A stretch of 50,369 bases of DNA, from assembly GCA_030849065.1 (NCBI GenBank), contig JASAON010001541.1, positions 1 to 50,369 of the forward strand. Reading direction: 5' to 3'. Below are positions 8,863 through 18,165 of the stretch, piece by piece. Both the position numbers and the translations under genes were made by a program. The notes beneath the pieces were generated by a model, which was not told the origin of the DNA, made no database searches, and saw only the letters and a list, made by a program, of their open reading frames with translations. This DNA is from Jaenimonas drosophilae. Taxonomy: Eukaryota > Euglenozoa > Kinetoplastea > Trypanosomatida > Trypanosomatidae. Numbering within the stretch: the stretch's first letter is position 1; each line of letters starts with the position of its first letter.

Positions 8863-11019
8863 ATGGCACCCAAGAAGAACAAGTTGAAGCCCTTTGGCAA
8901 ACACGGCCGTGAGAGCCGTGTCTCCGGTAAGACCACCTACGATGCCGATGGAAACTGGGTGGCCACCCAGCACCAAGACAGCCTCCGTCAGCTGGAGAAC
9001 CCACTGTTTGATCGCTACTTTGGTGAGCTTCAGCGTCTGGGTGGGCTCATGATGCCACCGTCTGCCGAACCATCCGCGGAGGATGTTATGTTGGCCTGGA
9101 AAAAGGAGGTGGCGATGCTGCGCACTCCTTTACCCACGACGTTATGGATCAACGACACCGATCCCATGGCCCCAGCGGTGCGTTTCTTCATGGAGGAGCA
9201 GCAGCGCAAACAGCCACACCTCGTGGAGCCCATTGATTGGTACCCGCTGGAGGGTATGGCGTGGCGTATCTTGGCCGACAAGACGCAGTTCCGCAAGATT
9301 GAGGAGCTCAAGGAGTTGCGGCAGTTCCTCATTCGCCAAACCGCACTTGGCACCATCTCCCGCCAGGAGGAGGTCTCAATGATTCCACCCTTTTTGCTGG
9401 ATATTCAGCCTACTGACCGTTGCCTCGACATGTGTGCCTCGCCTGGATCCAAGACGGCGCAGATGCTCGTTGCGCTGGGACGCCACAAGACTGTGCCGGT
9501 GGATTCAATGGCCTCCCCCTTCCCCTTTGACTACGCCAGCGATGGTCTTGTGGTGGCCAATGAGCTGGACTCCAAGCGAGCCAACATGTTGGTGCACCAA
9601 GTGAAGCGCATGCGCCTGCTCTTCCCCTTCGCCCTCTTCACCAACCACGACGCCCGCTACTTCCCCGACATGGAGCTGGCCAACCCAACACAAGAGGGCG
9701 GTGAGTCGGAGCCGATGCGCTTTGATAAGATTTTGTGTGATGTCGTGTGCTCAGGGGATGGCACCATCCGCAAGGCCCCGCACATCTTCAAGATTTGGAC
9801 TCCACGTGAGGCCATGAACCTGCAAAAGCTGCAGATTCAGATTGCCATGCGTGCCTGCCACCTCCTCAAGGTGGGTGGCCGCCTCGTATACAGCACATGC
9901 TCCCTCAATCCTGTGGAGGATGAGGCCGTGGTGGTGCAGCTCATTCACAGAACCAAGGGTGCCATGCGCCTGGTGTCGGTACGTGATCGCCTGCCAAACC
10001 TCCGCTGTGCTCCAGGCCTTCAGACGTGGACGGTGACGGATGCGAAGGGGAAGATTGTAGAGCAGCCCGAAGGCAACATGCACGAGGCCGTATTCCCCCC
10101 ACACACCCCGGGCGGCTATCATTCACCCGCTGTGGATGAGGTGGACCTCCGCCACTGCATGCGGCTGCTGCCCAGCCACTGCAACGGCGGCGGCTTCTTC
10201 ATTGCGGTGCTGGAGAAGTTGGCGGAGTTCCGCCAGACGCGTCAGGAAGTCGAGGCGGAGTCTGAGACCACAGACTCTGGTGCCAAACGAGCACGTGAGG
10301 AGGTGCCTAATGCTACATCAGCCGTGGAGGATGGCGGTGAGCCGCCTGCCAAGAAGGCCAAGTCGGTGCCCCCACAGTTTGTGGCGGTGCCCGAAGCCAT
10401 TCACAGCACACTGCGCAACTTTTATGAGATTCCAAATTTCCCGATGGAGTACCTGGTGGTGCGAACGGCGACGGGTGAGCGTGAGGCACGCCTCACCCCC
10501 AGCTCCACCTGCAGCATCGTGTCCAAGGAGGCACGCAAGGTGTTGCAGCACAAGACCGATGCGCTGTTGGTGGTATCAGCGGGTCTTCGTGTCATTGCCC
10601 ACGAAACCTTGGATGGCGGCTGGCGTATTGTGAGTGAATCAGCCTCGCTCTTCTCCAAGTTGATGGTTGCGAGCAACTCCTCGCGGGTGGTGACGGTGCC
10701 CGTCAGTCTCGTGGAGGATCTGATTCTGCGCGGTGGCAAGCTGAAGCAGATGTTGCTCGAGGATATTCAGGACCCGGCCCTCAAGGCAAAGATGGAGAGC
10801 CTCTCACTGGGAACGGTGCTGGTGGCTATTGATGCCCCCGGTGCGGTGGGTGGCAAATTGTACTCGGTCATTCTGCGCGCGCGGTCGCGGATTCAGCTGT
10901 TGGTGGACCACGAAGAGATCACGGGACTTCAGCTGCGTTTGGGACTTGAGCCTCAAGACCCTTTGCCGGAAGAAGAGCGTGTTGTGGATGGTGCCGCACA
11001 AGAGAACACAGCTGAGTAG
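8863..11019 (+). CDS. NSUN2: RNA cytosine-5 methyltransferase, NSUN2/Trm4-like
   Basis: 718 residues from ATG 8863; an in-frame GTG at 8857 is ignored. The start MAPKKNKLKPFGKHG is basic. The Rossmann methyltransferase core shows the SAM site LDMCASPGSKT (about 188-198), the motif IV region DVVCSGDGT with Cys296, and motif VI STCSLNP with Cys346. NSUN enzymes use two cysteines, one as nucleophile in the TC motif and one for product release in the PC motif; both cysteines are kept, but the usual Pro before Cys296 is Val. The lineage-specific segment KAPHIFKIWTP matches NSUN2/Trm4, and the length fits Trm4. A Lys/Arg-rich linker (about 470-510) precedes a C-terminal domain of about 210 residues. 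Expected role: m5C in tRNAs, probably nuclear. Confidence 0.93.
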   Translation: MAPKKNKLKPFGKHGRESRVSGKTTYDADGNWVATQHQDSLRQLENPLFDRYFGELQRLGGLMMPPSAEPSAEDVMLAWKKEVAMLRTPLPTTLWINDTDPMAPAVRFFMEEQQRKQPHLVEPIDWYPLEGMAWRILADKTQFRKIEELKELRQFLIRQTALGTISRQEEVSMIPPFLLDIQPTDRCLDMCASPGSKTAQMLVALGRHKTVPVDSMASPFPFDYASDGLVVANELDSKRANMLVHQVKRMRLLFPFALFTNHDARYFPDMELANPTQEGGESEPMRFDKILCDVVCSGDGTIRKAPHIFKIWTPREAMNLQKLQIQIAMRACHLLKVGGRLVYSTCSLNPVEDEAVVVQLIHRTKGAMRLVSVRDRLPNLRCAPGLQTWTVTDAKGKIVEQPEGNMHEAVFPPHTPGGYHSPAVDEVDLRHCMRLLPSHCNGGGFFIAVLEKLAEFRQTRQEVEAESETTDSGAKRAREEVPNATSAVEDGGEPPAKKAKSVPPQFVAVPEAIHSTLRNFYEIPNFPMEYLVVRTATGEREARLTPSSTCSIVSKEARKVLQHKTDALLVVSAGLRVIAHETLDGGWRIVSESASLFSKLMVASNSSRVVTVPVSLVEDLILRGGKLKQMLLEDIQDPALKAKMESLSLGTVLVAIDAPGAVGGKLYSVILRARSRIQLLVDHEEITGLQLRLGLEPQDPLPEEERVVDGAAQENTAE

Positions 11020-11332
11020 CCTCCTTGTGGGTGTGGCTCTCCTGATGTGTAGTGCGTGAGAGGCGAGCATGCTTGAATGTTTGACCTCGCTTCCCTCTCC
11101 TATCCATATGCTGGCACACACGCCCATTCTTGCATGAACGAACGAGTAATTCTCCTAAAATTAAATTGTGAAAACACAACAATGATGGTCCCTGCGTGTG
11201 TGTGTGTGCCCAACAACTGTGGGCAATGAATGTTGTTTCCCCTCAGTCGTGGTTGTATGACAATGATGCACATCCTTCACTTCTCATGCTTGTAGTTGTT
11301 ATCATCAGGACTCTTCATTTCAGTAGTGCTTG
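11020..11332. other. Spacer before the tyrosine phosphatase gene
   Basis: No gene seen. It carries a short GT repeat near 11194-11206 and ends in a pyrimidine-rich patch with CAG at 11321-11323, nine bases before the ATG. Confidence 0.45.
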
Positions 11333-12478
11333 ATGCCCTCGGATCAGTTCGTCCCTTATGGACGCCATCGTCTTCCACTGTCTGAGCTCTTTGATTTGCT
11401 CGAGTCGGAGTACATTGAGCTGGAGCGCGCCACAATGAATCCGCGCAGCTTCTCCTTCGCCACTTCGATGGATAACATGATGAAAAATCGCTACTTCAAT
11501 ATCCTGGCAAACGAGGATACCCTCTTCCCGCCCTTGGCGGCCCCATCCGCCACACCACCCGCCGCTCCTACGCCCTACATCAACGCCAACGCCATTGACT
11601 TGCAGGTGAATCCACTCTTTGTCGCTTCGCAGGCCCCAACTCCGTCCTGCATGGCCGATTTCTTCACCACGTTGCTGGAGCAGCGCATCTCACTCATCAT
11701 CATGCTGACGGATACCGTGGAAGGTGTTATGCCCAAGGCAGACCCGTACTGGCCCCTTGACTCAACCGATCAACGTCTGGCGGCCGGTGCGGCGCCGGAG
11801 GAGGAGATGAGTGTGCCGGGAACCAACATTGTGGTGTGCAAGGATCCGCAGCGCCCCTTCACACGCGATGATAAACTTGGGCTGATTTGGCGGCCGATGC
11901 TCCTGAAGCAGCCAGACCGCAGCCCACATCGGCTGCTTCAGGTGCAGTATGTTGGCTGGCCCGACCATGGGGTTCCCAGCACCACAGAGGGCTTTGACCG
12001 ACTCATTGAGCTGACGAGGAGCTACTCAGACCTGAGTAGTTACCAGCAACAGCAACAACAAAAACAACAACAACCGTCGAGTGAGGTTGTGAGTAGCAGC
12101 CCCGAAGTGGATGCCAACCTCGCCCAGCTGAACGCCACGGGGCCGGTGCTAGTACATTGTAGCGCAGGCATTGGCCGAACGGGCACCTTCATTGGTGCCT
12201 ATACGGCGATCAGTCGCTTAGCAACGAAGCGGTTGTCAGAGAAGACCATCCAGCAGGTGGTCTTGAAGATGCGCCGTGCGCGCTTTGGTATGGTCCAGCG
12301 CTTTGAGCAGTACATATTCATTCATCAGGTGACGATGAATGCGCTTGGTGCGGATACGAGCAGCTTTGCCGCCATGGCTCCACGCCGTGCGATGGACTAT
12401 GACGTGAAAGTCATGCAGGCCATGAAGGTTATGAAGGAGCGTGAGGCGTTGAAGAGGCAGGTGCAAGGAAAGCCTTGA
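11333..12478 (+). CDS. Classical protein tyrosine phosphatase
   Basis: 381 residues from ATG 11333, nine bases after a predicted acceptor AG. Landmarks of a classical PTP are present: KNRYFNIL near the N-terminus, YINANAID, FVASQAPT, the WPD loop GWPDHGVP with general acid Asp211, and the P-loop VHCSAGIGRTG with nucleophile Cys276 and Arg282. It should hydrolyse phosphotyrosine by the cysteinyl-phosphate mechanism. Two segments are longer than usual: a Pro/Ala-rich insertion after LFPPLAAPS (about 63-80) and a poly-Gln/Lys/Ser stretch between WPD loop and P-loop (about 237-262) encoded by CAA/CAG repeats. The catalytic set looks complete. There is no membrane segment, so it is a soluble PTP. 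Confidence 0.93.
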   Translation: MPSDQFVPYGRHRLPLSELFDLLESEYIELERATMNPRSFSFATSMDNMMKNRYFNILANEDTLFPPLAAPSATPPAAPTPYINANAIDLQVNPLFVASQAPTPSCMADFFTTLLEQRISLIIMLTDTVEGVMPKADPYWPLDSTDQRLAAGAAPEEEMSVPGTNIVVCKDPQRPFTRDDKLGLIWRPMLLKQPDRSPHRLLQVQYVGWPDHGVPSTTEGFDRLIELTRSYSDLSSYQQQQQQKQQQPSSEVVSSSPEVDANLAQLNATGPVLVHCSAGIGRTGTFIGAYTAISRLATKRLSEKTIQQVVLKMRRARFGMVQRFEQYIFIHQVTMNALGADTSSFAAMAPRRAMDYDVKVMQAMKVMKEREALKRQVQGKP

Positions 12479-13190
12479 CACTGACAGACCAGGGACCTGC
12501 TGCCACTATTCCGTAGATGAAAAAAAGAAGGGTGAGGGAGTGAGTTGTAGTCATGACCATGTATCTCTCTGACGTGCACTGTTACGACGTGGCACGCCAC
12601 GAGTTGCATGGAGAGCTGATCTCCATCGAGCGCTCTTTTTGTTGTGGTGGCCACTGTGAGCTCCTGGGCTCTTGTTTAGCAAACACGGCTTCAAGAAGAA
12701 ACGGTGTCTTCGGTGAGTGGGTGAGTGATAGGAGCTCACTTGACGAGCGGGGCATTTGTTGTCATGATTGAAAGAGGCAAAGTAATTCGGGAATGTATGG
12801 CAATGCTCCTGGAGTTGCATGCGCACCTCCAGGAGCTTCTGTTTGTGTGTCTGTGTTTGTGTTTGTGTCTGTGCGTGCGTGTGTGTGTGTTGTGGTGTGA
12901 GAGCTAAGTACTTCGATAACGAATCCGTCGCATCGCTGGAGCTTCTGGGGTAGGCGTCTTTACTCGCCACCTCCTTCCAACAAATCGCCAACAGCATCTT
13001 GTGTGCCATGGTTGGGTAAGCATTCTCCACGTGTAGCTCCTACTCATATCACCCACGAACCTCTTCATTCCCACTTTCATTGACGCATTACTTTGTTCCT
13101 TGTATTCAACACGTAGAAGCTGAAGAGGCCCAGAGGTCTGCAGAGCTCCGTACACTGCCGTGCGTGTGTGTGTGTGTGTGTGGTTCCATC
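12479..13190. other. Long spacer with a strong hairpin, before the PDZ gene
   Basis: 712 bases without a supported conserved gene. A 72-codon ORF begins at ATG 12553 and its first 27 or so codons use mostly G or C at third positions, but it shows no family. A perfect 10-bp stem-loop lies at 12805-12836, followed by a GT-rich run (about 12841-12892). The end is pyrimidine-rich with AG at 13115-13116, the likely acceptor for the next gene. Confidence 0.4.
12805..12836. repeat. Perfect stem-loop (10-bp stem, 12-base loop)
   Basis: GCTCCTGGAG at 12805-12814 is exactly complementary to CTCCAGGAGC at 12827-12836, leaving TTGCATGCGCAC as loop. It lies in the 3' half of a spacer just upstream of a GT-rich run. 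It could fold in the 3' UTR of the phosphatase mRNA. Confidence 0.8.
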
Positions 13191-14555
13191 ATGGATAGCG
13201 GCCAGCGCCGGAGGCAGTACATCGCCCCGCACTACTCCATCATCCCCGCCGACACCAACCACCACTCTGATGCTTCTCAGCACGTGGGCGTGAAGCGTGG
13301 CCGACCTCTCACGGTTGAGCCACTTAGCGACTCCACCACTTCTCCTACGGATGCTGATGTTGATGTCTTTTACGTTGCACTACAGCGAAAAAAAGAGGGC
13401 AAACGTTGGGGGTTTCTCATTGTTTCACAACGCTTTCCGTTGGAGGTGGATACCATTCATGCCACCCAACTTCATCTCCTACACGGTGCGGAGCTCCATC
13501 ACCACATGCAGGATATGCACATGCGACCGGAGGTGGTAAATACATCCAACCCTGTATTGCGTGTGGGGGATCGCATCTTTTCCATCAATGGCCAACACCC
13601 ACAGAGCTACGCCGAGGCCCTCAAGCTTCTGCACGATGCTGGCACAGTGCTCCTCCTCGAAGTGGGCCGAAGAACCACACCACAAACCTCTCCGTCAGTG
13701 GATGAGGTGCCCATGGTGGCAGCTTCATCACCCACAGATCTAACCTCAGCTACACCACCACCACCACCCTGTGGGCCCACCTCATCTTCTCTCAGCACCT
13801 CAGCTCAACCACTTGTTGCTCAAGGCCCGGAGGGCACTCCGCGTTCTTCACTGCCGCACCCGCTTCGACCATCGCAACAACTACTGCAAAACGCTGCGAC
13901 AAGGCCATGCGAGAAGAGCAAGGTGGAGCGTGAGTGGCTGGAGGAGGCGCAGCGATGCCATCAAGCCACAGAGGCCCACACCAACCTTCGTGATGCCCGG
14001 TGGCTCCGTCAGGAGTGCAAGCGTGCAGCACACACAACACCCTCGCCATCATCCAGCCCCTCTCAGGTGGATGAACTGAGGACCTCCTCATCCTCCGAAG
14101 TGCAGAAGCTTCTTGCCGCTGCGTGGAGCGCGGAGAAGCAAGGCGCCATCTACGATCGGCATCACTGCCCATTTTCCAGGGAGGACGGATTCACCGACGC
14201 ACTCCACGAAGAACTGCAATCGCTCCTCACCGGGCTTGCGCTGAATCCCTCTCTGCGTGGGGGTACATCACGCATGGGCAATAGCCAACAACTAGCACCA
14301 CCATCAACATTTCGTGAAGCGGTGATGAGGCCGTCCTTCTTAGACCCCACTTCACTCTCCATCAAGACGGTTGTTGAAGCAGCGCAGGCCTCCTTTCTGC
14401 CACGCTCGATCGCTGCACAGGATAAGCTCGAGATGTGCGCCAAGGCGGCGGAGGAGCGACGGCATGATCTGAACAAGTTTTGCATCTACAGCCAGAAGAA
14501 GACCATGACGAAGCGGCAACGACGGCAGGCTGGACGCCAGGACCATGTGTTATAG
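13191..14555 (+). CDS. PDZ-domain protein with disordered C-terminal region
   Basis: 454 residues from the first ATG after the predicted acceptor at 13116; the frame is open upstream only through TTG and a CGTG repeat. A PDZ-like domain spans roughly residues 58-158. It begins at VDVFYVALQRKKEGKRWGF, where WGF sits in the carboxylate-binding loop position, and continues with VLRVGDRIFSINGQ, a typical PDZ core, then YAEALKLLHDAG and VLLLEVG. An insertion of about 30 residues separates the loop from the core. The rest is Ser/Pro-rich, with charged helical stretches and a basic end (KKTMTKRQRRQAGRQ). PDZ domains bind C-terminal peptides and serve as scaffolds. No enzymatic domain is seen and the partner is unknown. 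Confidence 0.75.
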   Translation: MDSGQRRRQYIAPHYSIIPADTNHHSDASQHVGVKRGRPLTVEPLSDSTTSPTDADVDVFYVALQRKKEGKRWGFLIVSQRFPLEVDTIHATQLHLLHGAELHHHMQDMHMRPEVVNTSNPVLRVGDRIFSINGQHPQSYAEALKLLHDAGTVLLLEVGRRTTPQTSPSVDEVPMVAASSPTDLTSATPPPPPCGPTSSSLSTSAQPLVAQGPEGTPRSSLPHPLRPSQQLLQNAATRPCEKSKVEREWLEEAQRCHQATEAHTNLRDARWLRQECKRAAHTTPSPSSSPSQVDELRTSSSSEVQKLLAAAWSAEKQGAIYDRHHCPFSREDGFTDALHEELQSLLTGLALNPSLRGGTSRMGNSQQLAPPSTFREAVMRPSFLDPTSLSIKTVVEAAQASFLPRSIAAQDKLEMCAKAAEERRHDLNKFCIYSQKKTMTKRQRRQAGRQDHVL

Positions 14556-14706
14556 CCCAGCATCCAACACCACCATGGCCATCGTTGTGGGCGTGGTAGT
14601 GTAGTCCTCTACACATTCAGACGTACGCAGGTGAGTTGCGGCTTCATCACTCCACACGACTTGGTTCTCTGGACTACTTTCCTGCACGTGTATTCACGTA
14701 CATGCA

Positions 14707-14763
14707 TGTCTTTCATCTTCTCTTTCTTCCCTTTTTTGTTTATGTGTATGTGTATGTTTGAAG
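14707..14763 (+). promoter_or_regulatory. Predicted trans-splice acceptor
   Basis: A long CT/T-rich tract (14707-14740) is followed by the first AG at 14762-14763; the ATG of the next gene is at 14810. Confidence 0.5.
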
Positions 14764-14809
14764 TGAGTGCAGAAAAACAACACGTTGAGGTAGGTGAGGG
14801 CCCTGCGGT

Positions 14810-16273
14810 ATGGAGGCGATTCAGTACAGCCTTGAAGGGTGCCGCAGTGCAGAGGAGCGTCATGCCGTGTTGGAGCAGGCGTGTTTGGCATTTGTGGCGC
14901 TGCCAACGTGCCGACGTGATGTTCGCCTCATCGCCATCCAGGTGGCCATACCAAAGCTCTCCGACTACGTTGCGGCTCCTCCGGAGGACTCAGGAAAACG
15001 TCAGCGCAAGATGCCATCATCATCATCATCATCATCATCAGCTGCGCGGTTATCCGGACTACGCCGGTGTGCCGAGGAGGCAGAGCGACGCATGAACCAG
15101 GCGGTGGAGGATGCGCAACATCTCAACCGGTGGCTGCGGCGGCACTCGTGCAGTGTCACGGCGCGCAGCTCCACAGAAGAGTCAGGTGAAAAAGTGTTGC
15201 CAACACCCTCAACGTCTGCCACCGGCACACATCCTTGTGTGGTGGTCGCAGCCACGCTGAGCCCATCCACCTACACGGACCTTCTCGTGTACGGCGGCTG
15301 GCAGACGATGCCCTTGGCGAAGTCGCGCTCTCCTCTACGTCGTGCAGAGATCATTCACGTGGCCTTCACACCAGAAGGCCTCCGTAATGTATGCGATGCT
15401 GTTGTTGCCGATGGAGCACAGCCAACAACCACAACCGCCGTGGAGTTGGATGCACTCGTGCAAGCACATCAAAGCTTGCTCTTCGATCTCAGCTTTGCCA
15501 TCCAGGAGAGGACCGGCACCTCCTCCAACACATCACGTAAGCCTGTCCGCACCAGCGATCTTCAACGCCTGTTTGTGGAGGTGCTACAGGCCAAGATCCA
15601 CGTGGCCAAGGGCCGCACCGCGCTATGGCTGCCGTACAACGGTCTCGTTGGCCCTTGTTGCTCCGACAATGAAGATGACTTTGCGGAGCTCCACGCACAA
15701 CTTGCTGCGCTCTACACCGCCCTCTTTGGGCGGAAGGATTCGATGGGGCGCACACATGTGTTGCGTCTTCTCACCGGCTTTGGCGGCCCTGCCACGGATT
15801 TGCTTCAACCGCTGTTGCCATGCGTGGTGAAGGATGGGGAGGCGGGGCCCGTTGCCGCTCTTCTTCAGACGCGCAGCCTGCGCGATGCACATGCGCTGTT
15901 GGCGGTGGTGTTGGGGGCAGATCGCACGGACTTGTATAACGAGGCGGTGACGGTCTGCCGGGCGATACAACGCCGGATGAGTTGTGGGCATCATCTTCAC
16001 TTGTGCGCGCATGCCGCAGCAGCAACACCCATGTCAGCCAAGCAGATGGAGGGGGTGATCAGTGGTGTCGCTGTCTTCTTGCGGGATAAGATGAGATTGG
16101 TGCGAAGGAGGCGGCAGGATGCCGCGCAAATGGGCAAACGGCGTGCAAGAATCCTCACCAAACATGGCGAGGGACGTAAGCGCCGTCGTGCGGGTGGAGC
16201 TCTGCCCGCGGCACGACGCGCGCGTGTGGAGGTGCCGTCTGAACCACAGTTGGAGTGGTCGGAGGTGTTGTAG
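14810..16273 (+). CDS. Unknown protein with a YGGW-like motif and basic tail
   Basis: 487 residues, no recognised family. An all-helical N-terminus is followed by an eight-Ser run (about 69-76) from a TCA microsatellite and a helical Arg/Glu-rich stretch. Then comes a segment VVVAATL...LLVYGGWQT (YGGW at about 161-164) and RRAEIIHVAFTP. This segment resembles the C-terminal YGGW module of the two large proteins at 40.8-45.8 kb, but the match is short and here it is internal. The C-terminal half is helical and Leu-rich. The end is strongly basic (KRRARILTKHGEGRKRRR), a plausible nuclear localisation or nucleic-acid-binding tail. The start follows a predicted acceptor by 46 nt. Confidence 0.75.
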   Translation: MEAIQYSLEGCRSAEERHAVLEQACLAFVALPTCRRDVRLIAIQVAIPKLSDYVAAPPEDSGKRQRKMPSSSSSSSSAARLSGLRRCAEEAERRMNQAVEDAQHLNRWLRRHSCSVTARSSTEESGEKVLPTPSTSATGTHPCVVVAATLSPSTYTDLLVYGGWQTMPLAKSRSPLRRAEIIHVAFTPEGLRNVCDAVVADGAQPTTTTAVELDALVQAHQSLLFDLSFAIQERTGTSSNTSRKPVRTSDLQRLFVEVLQAKIHVAKGRTALWLPYNGLVGPCCSDNEDDFAELHAQLAALYTALFGRKDSMGRTHVLRLLTGFGGPATDLLQPLLPCVVKDGEAGPVAALLQTRSLRDAHALLAVVLGADRTDLYNEAVTVCRAIQRRMSCGHHLHLCAHAAAATPMSAKQMEGVISGVAVFLRDKMRLVRRRRQDAAQMGKRRARILTKHGEGRKRRRAGGALPAARRARVEVPSEPQLEWSEVL

Positions 16274-16623
16274 TGTAGTGACTTCTGCACTTGCACATCC
16301 TCCTGAAGCCAACCTAACCACAGCAAGTACATTAGCAATGCATGTTATCTTCTTCATCTTCATCATCGTCTATGAATCGGCACCCACAACTCCTTCTTCT
16401 TCCTGCTCCTCGTGTGATGACTTAGTATAGCGAGTCCGTTACAGCAACAACACATTCTTTTCTTGTGTCTTCACTGACGTATCCCATCCGTTGGTCAGCG
16501 CTACGATCATCTCACCCACCTCATCTCCACCCAAACACCACATCTTATAAGCATCCTCGTTGAAACCTCCCCCTCCTCACTTAAAACACAAACACAAACC
16601 CAAACACAAATCACTTGAGAAGC
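16274..16623. other. Spacer before the transporter gene
   Basis: Pyrimidine-rich with CTT/CCT runs (about 16347-16412, 16563-16580). No gene seen. The sequence immediately before the next start is an ACAAAC-rich stretch. Confidence 0.4.
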
Positions 16624-18165
16624 ATGACCACCAAGTTCCTCAATGACAGTGTGCAGGACGACAGCGGCAAAAATGGCTGGTACAGCGGCAACAGCCAATC
16701 TGAGAAGCCCGGCATTGCGCCGCAGTCTGGCATCTCACTTGGATGGCAACAAGCACCACAAGGCATGTATCCAGAGGCGGCTCCCGCAGCACAACCGAAC
16801 GCGTACGCCGACCCCGTGGCAGGAGAGCCCCTGTATCCTGATGGAGATGCAAAGCTCGCACGTTTCGAGAAGCATGGCTACAAAGATGTCTGGGCAGCAG
16901 TTATATTTCTTATTGTTCTGCTCTTCACAGTCATTTACGGCATCGTCAACGCCGCCACGTACAAGGTCATCAAGGAGGAGCACAAGCATGATGATGGTAC
17001 GGACAGCTTTGAATCGAAGCTCTTCAAGTACTCCAGCGTGGAGTTGGTCTTCATTCTCCTCCTGACCTTTGGTGTGTCGGTGGTGGTGTCCTTCCTCTTG
17101 TTGGCGTTGATGTCATGCATGCCAAAGGTGATGATCATCGTCGGCAACGTCTTCAACATTCTCTGTGCCGTCGCCGTTGCCATCCTCTCCTTCATTGAAG
17201 GGCAAGTGTGGATGGGGATCTTATTCTTGATTCTTGCCGCACTCAGCGCACTGTGGCTCTTTCTTGTTCGTGGCCGCATTCCCTTCTCCGCGGAGCTACT
17301 TCGTGTAGCCTGCAAGGTACTCATGGCCAACAAGATGATCTACGTCATTAACTTTTGTTTGGCGGTCCTGTACTACGGCATCATGGTGTTGTGGTGCTTT
17401 GCGATGCTTCGGCCCGTTGATCGCATCTCCAACAACGTTGATGACGGGTTCGATAAGTTCTGCGCCGTCTTCCTCGTCCTCGTCTTTTTTTGGATCTCGC
17501 AGGTGATGCCCAACCTGATGCACGTCACTACATCTGGTGTGGTGGCAACATGGTACTTTGCGGGGACGAGCAACATGCCCTCCATGCCCGCGGTGCGGTC
17601 CTTCGTCAGAAGCGTCACGACGAGCTTCGGCTCTATTTGCTTTGGCTCACTCATTGTGGCCATTATCCAATTTCTACGCTTTTTGGTGGAGTCATGCATG
17701 CGCGACAGCAACGACTTCCTGCGCTGTATCGTTTCATGTCTTCTGCAGTGTTTGGAGCGTCTCGTGGAGTACTTCAACAACTACGCCCTGATTCACGTGG
17801 CCATCTACGGCTGCGGATACATTGAGGCCGCCAAGCGCACCTTCCATTTGTGCAAGCAGTGCTTCTTCGCGGCCTACTTCAACGATGCACTCATCGCCCC
17901 CACCATCAACATGCTGACGTTCGTCATTGGGGTGTTGCTCGGCGTGTTGGTTGGTCTTATCTTTTGGTCGTGGCCCATTGGAGTTGCCGCTGCACTTGTG
18001 GCGCTGGTGGTGATCTCTCTCATCCTCTCCACCGTTACGAGCGCCGTCTCAACCATTTTTGTGTGCTTCGCCGAAGTACCCGACGGTCTTCAGGCGAGCG
18101 ATCCGCAGCTCTACGATACCATCCGCGCATTGGATGCTGGAGAGACGAACAACGGAGCTGCGTAG
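16624..18165 (+). CDS. Choline-transporter-like membrane protein (SLC44/Pns1 family)
   Basis: 513 residues from ATG 16624; the in-frame TTG at 16615 is not used. A hydrophilic Gln/Pro/Ala-rich cytosolic N-terminus of about 85 residues leads to the first membrane segment (about 88-110), and about ten hydrophobic segments follow. Family landmarks are clear: PNLMHVTTSGVVATWYF, SFGSICFGSLIVAIIQ, and the NNYALIHVAIYGCGYIEAAK region characteristic of Pns1/CTL proteins. Animal CTL1 transports choline or ethanolamine; fungal Pns1 has no firmly known substrate. In a kinetoplastid it could supply phospholipid precursors at the plasma or an internal membrane, which is inference. No truncation is evident. 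Confidence 0.92.
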   Translation: MTTKFLNDSVQDDSGKNGWYSGNSQSEKPGIAPQSGISLGWQQAPQGMYPEAAPAAQPNAYADPVAGEPLYPDGDAKLARFEKHGYKDVWAAVIFLIVLLFTVIYGIVNAATYKVIKEEHKHDDGTDSFESKLFKYSSVELVFILLLTFGVSVVVSFLLLALMSCMPKVMIIVGNVFNILCAVAVAILSFIEGQVWMGILFLILAALSALWLFLVRGRIPFSAELLRVACKVLMANKMIYVINFCLAVLYYGIMVLWCFAMLRPVDRISNNVDDGFDKFCAVFLVLVFFWISQVMPNLMHVTTSGVVATWYFAGTSNMPSMPAVRSFVRSVTTSFGSICFGSLIVAIIQFLRFLVESCMRDSNDFLRCIVSCLLQCLERLVEYFNNYALIHVAIYGCGYIEAAKRTFHLCKQCFFAAYFNDALIAPTINMLTFVIGVLLGVLVGLIFWSWPIGVAAALVALVVISLILSTVTSAVSTIFVCFAEVPDGLQASDPQLYDTIRALDAGETNNGAA

